Of a DNA stretch of 64,000 nucleotides, positions 62,401 to 64,000 are shown piece after piece. The position numbers and the translations under genes are program-made. Position 1 is the first letter of the stretch, and each line of letters opens with the position of its first letter. This stretch comes from Oasisia sp. SBJ-2009 (Eukaryota > Annelida > Polychaeta > Sabellida > Siboglinidae), in NCBI GenBank assembly GCA_964017155.1, contig OZ024854.1, forward strand, positions 52,808,978 through 52,872,977, in the 5' to 3' direction. The notes beneath the pieces were generated by a model that did no database searches, was not told the DNA's origin, and was given only the letters and a program-made list of their open reading frames with translations.

Positions 62401-63696
62401 CTGTATGCAGCAGTCTGCATTAGGCAGTGCTGTGTGCAGCAGTCTGTATTAGGCAGTGATGTATGCAGCAGTCTGCATTAGGCAGTGCTGTGTGCAGCAG
62501 TCTGTATTAGGCAGTGATGTGTGCAGCAGTCTGTATTAGGCGGTGCAGTATGCAGCAGTCTGTATTAGGCATTGCTGTATGCATCTGTCTGTATTAGGCG
62601 GTGCTGTATGCAGCAGTCTGTACTAGGCAGTGCAGTATGAAGCAGTCTGTATTAGGTGGTGCAGTATGAAGCAGTCTGCATTAGGCAGTGCAGTATGAAG
62701 CAGTCTGTATTAGGTGGTGCAGTATGAAGCAGTCTGTATTAGGCGGTGCAGTATGAAGCAGTCTGTATTAGGTGGTGCAGTATGAAGCAGTCTGCATTAG
62801 GCGGTGCAGTATGAAGCAGTCTGTATTAGGTGGTGCAGTATGAAGCAGTCTGTATTACATGGTGCTGTATGAAGCAGTCTGCATTAGGCAGTGCAGTGTG
62901 AAGCAGTCTGTATTAGGCAGTGCAGTGTGAAGCAGTCTGCATTAGGCAGTGCAGTGTGAAGCAGTCTGTATTAGGCGGTGCTGTATGAAGCAGTCTGCAT
63001 TAGGCGGTGCAGTATGAAGCAGTCTGTATTAGGCGGTACAGTATGAAGCAGTCTGTATTAGGTGGTGCTATATGAAGCAGTCTGTATTAGGCGGTACAGT
63101 ATGAAGCAGTCTGTATTAGGTGGTGCTATATGAAGCAGTCTGTATTAGGCGGTACAGTATGAAGCAGTCTGTATTAGGTGGTGCTATATGAAGCAGTCTG
63201 CATTAGGCGGTGCAGTATGAAGCAGTCTGTATTAGGTGGTGCTATATGAAGCAGTCTGCATTAGGCGGTACAGTATGAAGCAGTCTGTATTAGGTGGTGC
63301 AGTATAAAGCAGTCTGCATTAGGCGGTGCAGTATGAAGCAGTCTGTATTAGGTTAGCAGACAAAAGCTGGTGTGTCTAAAGTTTTGACTCAGGATTGCAT
63401 GGATAATACTTTTTTATCTGAGAATTTGAACTGTTACTGCTGCTGTTGCTGTGCACTTTGTCATGTTGTTGTACACTTTGTCATGTTGTTGTACACTTTG
63501 TCATGTTGTTGTACACTTTGTCATGTTGTTGTACACTTTGTCATGTTGTTGTACACTTCCAGGTGGAGTCTCAGACTGACCTTGCGATGCATGTCGTGTT
63601 CACACAGCGTGGAGAGAACAAACAGCATGTTGCACTGCATCTCCACCTCAATCTCATCACTGGTCATGTCTCGTTGCTGCATCAGTCGCAGGATGC
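36948..63696 (-). CDS. CFAP69: CFAP69, cilia- and flagella-associated protein 69 (C-terminal 412 aa, 11 exons, 5' part beyond window)
   Basis: CFAP69 is an armadillo-like protein of sperm flagella and olfactory cilia; loss in humans causes flagellar defects and male infertility. Eleven minus-strand exons join with GT-AG borders and fully consistent phases: 63581-63696, 57798-57916, 56782-56863, 54379-54571, 53529-53666, 53148-53224, 51145-51342, 50790-50876, 49192-49259, 48881-48923 and 36948-37067. Conserved stretches in order: [98 protein letters not shown]. Identification rests on recall of the vertebrate protein (about 940 aa). Introns carry retroposons and large arrays. Confidence 0.93.
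37147..38163. repeat. 24-bp minisatellite, about 42 copies
   Basis: Unit GGTGACATAGAGCAGTGTGT plus GAGG, with GAGATAG, GACATGG and GAGACAG variants. As 24 is a multiple of 3, it encodes an open octapeptide repeat on each strand, a 465-codon plus-strand ORF among them. In the last CFAP69 intron, about 80 bp upstream of its final exon. Not a gene. Confidence 0.96.
38206..38482. repeat. (TG)n / (TATG)n microsatellite with ~120-bp duplication
   Basis: The TG run, the TATG run and a GTACATACGTAGATATGTAC palindrome occur twice in the same order (38,206-38,345 and 38,346-38,482), so the compound block was duplicated. Confidence 0.93.
38690..39673. repeat. TATGTGGTGG minisatellite, left part
   Basis: Irregular 16-18-bp units GTGTGTATATGTGGTG with GTGTTTATGGT variants. 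Interrupted by a LINE at about 39,674; the same unit resumes at about 43,170. Confidence 0.92.
39674..43169 (+). mobile_element. RTE-like non-LTR retroposon, near full length, defective
   Basis: Endonuclease: [14 protein letters not shown] (about 40,140), [17 protein letters not shown] and DFNARIGRD, ending in DHQMLRSKW. Reverse transcriptase: [68 protein letters not shown] (FADD at 42365-42376) and a C-terminal [13 protein letters not shown], with WTGHLMRM near the end. The frame moves from 0 to 2 to 1 to 2, and stops lie at 41296, 42185 (at the KQG position) and 42278, so it is dead. It ends in GATGATG directly before the minisatellite. The clade is inferred from motif style. Confidence 0.9.
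43170..43245. repeat. TATGTGGTGG minisatellite, right part
   Basis: GTGTATATGTGGTGATGTGTG and similar (shortened) continue the array cut by the LINE. Confidence 0.85.
43268..43522. repeat. 42-bp minisatellite, 6 copies
   Basis: Unit ACCTGAACACAAGAACTAGA, then GGACCCAACTAGAAAGTGGT and CT. Confidence 0.94.
43480..43640 (+). repeat. Dispersed repeat shared with 47,935-48,062
   Basis: The last 42-bp unit plus GTGGGAGTCTGTC and, farther on, CTAAATATACT and GAGGTGAGGCCTATTT match 47,935-48,062 in the same order. The 42-bp array grew from one end of this dispersed element. Confidence 0.7.
44465..44668. repeat. ~42-bp pyrimidine-rich tandem repeat, about 4 copies
   Basis: CTCTACTGTGACCTCTGACC, then CTGATTCTGATGTCTCTCCTG units. 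Confidence 0.8.
44985..45488 (-). CDS. Uncharacterised 167-codon ORF or terminal exon inside the last CFAP69 intron
   Basis: The frame runs from ATG (45,488) to TGA (44,985), with a stop 15 nt upstream of the ATG. Composition is more GC-rich and mixed than the surrounding AT-rich intron, and it is free of tandem repeats, unlike most long frames here. The protein is acidic, rich in Ser/Thr/Asp, without signal peptide or membrane helix; it has [18 protein letters not shown] and a tail with YPLPMDE. It resembles a cytoplasmic tail exon, but I do not recognise a family. It could be the last exon of a nested gene (possible acceptors near the start), an unused CFAP69 exon, or chance. Confidence 0.4.
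   Translation of the reverse strand: MKLTLRSEGETVSLSGSGTSTRRKPHTTGMTTDHVTYDTSRHGDTDIFCDAGRWRNEPADTFKDYFTWPRYPACGDSDTDSSNLTPDRQTLTHVSVVLSGVERPTVTHPVYRSCTNISPELYGDDSSHESYVLCQASGYPLPMDETQLTSDISLLLSGDMASGDFTA
45625..45918. repeat. ACATGCATACAC-type microsatellite tract
   Basis: Compound ACAC, ACATGC and ATACACAC repeats with alternating purines and pyrimidines, hence some Z-DNA potential. Confidence 0.85.
46117..47095. mobile_element. Inverted-repeat element (about 1 kb, MITE-like)
   Basis: The left arm (46,117-46,215) and the reverse complement of 46,985-47,095 share GTTGGCTTTTG or GTTAGCTTTTG, then AATACAAACACTAGTCATC and a GAGGAAC block, roughly three quarters identical. This is the form of a non-autonomous DNA transposon with about 100-bp terminal inverted repeats. 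A related single copy lies at 7,100-7,345. No transposase is visible. Confidence 0.55.
47367..47406. repeat. (TA)n microsatellite
   Basis: About 20 uninterrupted TA units. Confidence 0.97.
47935..48062 (+). repeat. Dispersed repeat, partner of 43,480-43,640
   Basis: One diverged unit with GAAGACAAGAACTAGAG, then GGAGTCTGTC, CTAAATATACT and GAGGTAAGACCTATTT. Here the 42-bp unit is single, not amplified. Confidence 0.7.
48205..48276 (+). mobile_element. LINE/SINE 3' tail
   Basis: GCGGGAATTAGCGCTATAGAA, shortened, followed by a (TTA)n tail. AGCGCTATA plus a trinucleotide tail is typical of L2/CR1-type 3' ends. Confidence 0.5.
48285..48806. repeat. 72-bp minisatellite, about 7 copies
   Basis: The unit begins GTGTCACATGACAATGACAT and ends CACATTAAGCTGCTCTCAA. 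It ends 75 bp before CFAP69 exon 48,881-48,923 but does not include exon sequence. Confidence 0.94.
48881..48923 (-). CDS. CFAP69: CFAP69 43-nt exon
   Basis: Acceptor TCCTGTTGCAG, donor ACA|GTAAGT. The first base completes a codon, then [18 protein letters not shown] is conserved in vertebrate CFAP69 just before the VESTPA block. Confidence 0.85.
49192..49259 (-). CDS. CFAP69: CFAP69 68-nt exon
   Basis: Acceptor GGTTTCCAG, then [20 protein letters not shown] and PKS, donor TC|GTAAGTG. Its 2-nt overhang fits the 43-nt exon. Confidence 0.85.
49560..50110. other. Very AT-rich intron ending in an (ATT)n LINE/SINE tail
   Basis: About 450 bp of TTTATTTTA-like sequence without structure. At 50,060-50,108 GGCAATAAAACTTTATTATT plus more ATT units resembles a plus-strand retroposon 3' end. 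Confidence 0.6.
50135..50530. repeat. 38-bp minisatellite, about 10 copies
   Basis: Unit TGTACAGAGGTGACATGACC plus TCTGGGTCTCTACTTGTA. Holds AGAGGT...ACCTCT inverted arms around GACATG. Confidence 0.94.
50790..50876 (-). CDS. CFAP69: CFAP69 87-nt exon
   Basis: Acceptor GTGCCTATTACAG, then [29 protein letters not shown]; donor AAA|GTAAGC. Phase 0 on both sides. The ARTSN block is conserved. Confidence 0.92.
50945..51130. repeat. Degenerate repeat of GCTGACATGTGTCA units
   Basis: About six diverged copies of GCTGACATGTGTCATTCACA spaced about 30 bp, ending a few bases from the next exon's donor. Confidence 0.75.
51145..51342 (-). CDS. CFAP69: CFAP69 198-nt exon
   Basis: Acceptor TGTCGCTGTAG, then [32 protein letters not shown], and a helical, probably coiled-coil stretch [20 protein letters not shown]; donor GAG|GTGAGA. 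Phase 0-0. Confidence 0.94.
51320..51510 (-). repeat. 73-75-bp repeat containing the acceptor of the 198-nt exon, 3 copies
   Basis: On the minus strand each copy carries CTGTAG|CTGGGTGAGGTGTGGA, meaning the acceptor plus about 23 bases of the exon. Only the innermost copy continues into the full exon. Confidence 0.9.
51640..52660 (-). repeat. 51-bp minisatellite, about 20 copies
   Basis: Unit GACTGAGGGAGGTAGGACAC, AGACATCACTGCTGTCCACA, CCTCACTCAGT. Its CCACACCTCACTCAGTGACTG resembles CCACACCTCACCCAGCTACAG of the adjacent exon junction, so it probably derives from the same boundary. A further single junction-like copy lies at about 52,690-52,720. Confidence 0.93.
53148..53224 (-). CDS. CFAP69: CFAP69 77-nt exon
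   Basis: Acceptor CTTATTTATCCAG, then (G)[25 protein letters not shown]; donor AAA|GTAAGT. This is one of the best conserved CFAP69 blocks. Confidence 0.95.
53208..53405 (-). repeat. 47-bp repeat containing the acceptor of the 77-nt exon, about 4 copies
   Basis: On the minus strand each copy reads CTTATTTATCCAG|GATTTGTGGATC plus about six more exon bases, so acceptor and about 18 exon bases are repeated at exact 47-bp spacing (53,227, 53,274, 53,321). Confidence 0.93.
53529..53666 (-). CDS. CFAP69: CFAP69 138-nt exon
   Basis: Acceptor GTTGGTTGCAG, then (D)[39 protein letters not shown] and AMFGKI; donor G|GTTAGT. The IPLP and [11 protein letters not shown] blocks identify it. Confidence 0.95.
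53667..54378. other. CFAP69 intron
   Basis: A 77-codon plus frame at 53,713-53,946 shows no similarity or coding character. Nothing else. Confidence 0.6.
54379..54571 (-). CDS. CFAP69: CFAP69 193-nt exon
   Basis: Acceptor GGCTTCCTTCAG, then [58 protein letters not shown]; donor G|GTGAGT. Helical repeat character. Confidence 0.95.
54585..54710. repeat. ~66-bp direct duplication
   Basis: CCAACATGACAT, GTAACGACAACATGTCATCA and CAATACAAATCCA occur twice, just upstream (minus sense) of the 193-nt exon. Confidence 0.8.
54895..56565 (+). mobile_element. RTE-like retroposon, 5'-truncated and strongly decayed
   Basis: Starts within the RT domain: [20 protein letters not shown], then [39 protein letters not shown] (FADD at 55772-55783), [32 protein letters not shown], and [15 protein letters not shown] with [17 protein letters not shown]. 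Stops lie near 55,003 and 55,205, with frameshifts at about 55,480-55,700. It ends in a (GATGAT)n tail at 56,537-56,565. Inside a CFAP69 intron, opposite orientation to the gene. Confidence 0.9.
56684..56752 (+). mobile_element. Possible LINE/SINE 3' fragment
   Basis: AAGCGCTTTGAGCGGTCACG, then TACTGCGCTAGATAAGAACT resembles the GCGCTTTGAG...GCGCTATATAA ends of CR1/L2-tailed elements. Confidence 0.4.
56782..56863 (-). CDS. CFAP69: CFAP69 82-nt exon
   Basis: Acceptor GTAACACTGCAG, then (W)[27 protein letters not shown]; donor GAG|GTATTT. One base completes Trp from the previous exon. Confidence 0.94.
57006..57031. repeat. Perfect 10-bp hairpin
   Basis: ATTCGCAGAG and CTCTGCGAAT around CCGTGA. 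Part of a region with several CAGAGC variants. No function evident. Confidence 0.6.
57032..57797. other. CFAP69 intron
   Basis: AT-rich. Nothing recognised. Confidence 0.6.
57798..57916 (-). CDS. CFAP69: CFAP69 119-nt exon
   Basis: Acceptor GTCACTTGCAG, then [39 protein letters not shown](W); donor TG|GTTAGTG. Matches the vertebrate EIFG-EGVD and SGLG blocks. Confidence 0.94.
57929..62084 (-). repeat. 29-bp minisatellite, 4.2 kb, about 143 copies
   Basis: Plus-strand unit CAATCACACCAGGCTACATA plus AACCACTCA, beginning 12 bp from the acceptor of the 119-nt exon. On the CFAP69 sense strand each unit reads GGTTTATGTAG|CCTGG or GGTTTCTGTAG|CCTGG, acceptor-like. The left part shows a three-unit (87-bp) higher order (CACA, CATA, CATA); larger blocks with TGGGCTACAT variants are repeated farther right. 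Confidence 0.97.
62085..62344. other. CFAP69 intron between two arrays
   Basis: AT-rich, no feature. Confidence 0.6.
62345..63358. repeat. Second 29-bp minisatellite, about 35 copies
   Basis: Unit GCAGTATGAAGCAGTCTGTA plus TTAGGCGGT. Unrelated in sequence to the 29-bp array on its left despite the identical period. The left end (62,345-62,600) is older and more diverged; the right end is homogeneous. Confidence 0.95.
63449..63556. repeat. 20-bp tandem repeat, about 5.5 copies
   Basis: Unit CACTTTGTCATGTTGTTGTA. Ends 25 bp from the donor of the next exon. Confidence 0.95.
63581..63696 (-). CDS. CFAP69: CFAP69 116-nt exon (first seen in window)
   Basis: Acceptor TTGACTATGCAG, two bases completing a codon, then [20 protein letters not shown] and [18 protein letters not shown]; donor AAG|GTCAGT. 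The upstream exon lies beyond the window. Confidence 0.9.
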
Positions 63697-64000
63697 CTGC
63701 ATAGTCAACACAACAACTACTACAGTCTCTGTTGCATCAGTCGCAGGATGCCTGCACAGTCAACACAACAACTACTACAGTCTCTGCTGCATCAGTCGCA
63801 GCATGCCTGCATAGTCACACAACAACTACTACAGTCTCTGTTGCATCAGTCGCAGGATGCCTGCACAGTCAACACAACAACTACTACAGTCTCTGTTGCA
63901 TCCGTCGCAGGATGCCTACACAGTCAACACAACAACTACTACAGTCTCTGTTGCATCAGTCGCAGGATGCCTGCACAGTCAACACAACAACTACTACAGT
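63678..64000 (-). repeat. 55-bp repeat containing the acceptor of the 116-nt exon, at least 5 copies, runs off the window
   Basis: On the minus strand each copy carries GTTGACTGTGCAG|GCATCC and TGCGACTGATGCA, that is, the acceptor plus about 19 exon bases, then intron-like GTAGTAGTTGTTGTG. Only the innermost copy continues into the complete exon. Confidence 0.94.

Overview
This is animal nuclear DNA, not bacterial. It has two multi-exon genes with GT-AG introns, several kinds of non-LTR and Penelope-like retroelements, AT-rich spacer, and an extreme load of tandem minisatellites. The genes (an IRF-type transcription factor and the ciliary protein CFAP69) and the Penelope, CR1/L2-like and RTE-like elements fit a marine invertebrate, perhaps a spiralian such as a mollusc. 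The sequence alone does not settle the phylum.

Layout. Positions 1-11,000 are spacer with two Penelope-like reverse-transcriptase remnants, short dispersed repeats and three arrays (23 bp, 43 bp and G-rich). From 11,190 to 27,586 on the plus strand lies a five-coding-exon gene for a protein of about 1,099 residues. It joins an N-terminal BTB/POZ domain, a central interferon-regulatory-factor (IRF) DNA-binding domain and a single C-terminal C2H2 zinc finger. All four introns are phase 1 and the reading frame closes exactly. I know of no described family with this domain order, and it is my main candidate for the undescribed system. Its introns carry a CR1/L2-like LINE sitting inside a 23-bp minisatellite, and several large arrays.

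Positions 27,800-36,100 are AT-rich spacer with small tandem repeats. From 36,948 to the right edge the minus strand carries the last 11 coding exons of CFAP69 (C-terminal 412 residues). The two genes therefore converge tail to tail. The CFAP69 introns hold two decayed RTE-like retroposons, an RT fragment lies just beyond its stop codon, and an uncharacterised 167-codon ORF (44,985-45,488, minus) sits in its largest intron.

The second theme is the relation of minisatellites to splice sites. At least six arrays have a repeat unit that contains a copy of the adjacent authentic splice junction: exon 4 acceptor, exon 4 donor and exon 5 acceptor of the BTB-IRF gene, and three acceptors of CFAP69. 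The exon 5 acceptor is preceded by about 46 tandem copies of itself. In one array the copies have lost the AG by an A-to-G change, while in others the AG is intact. I read this as repeated amplification of exon-intron boundaries, with possible effects on splicing. Most long stop-free frames in this window are artefacts of these arrays and are not genes.
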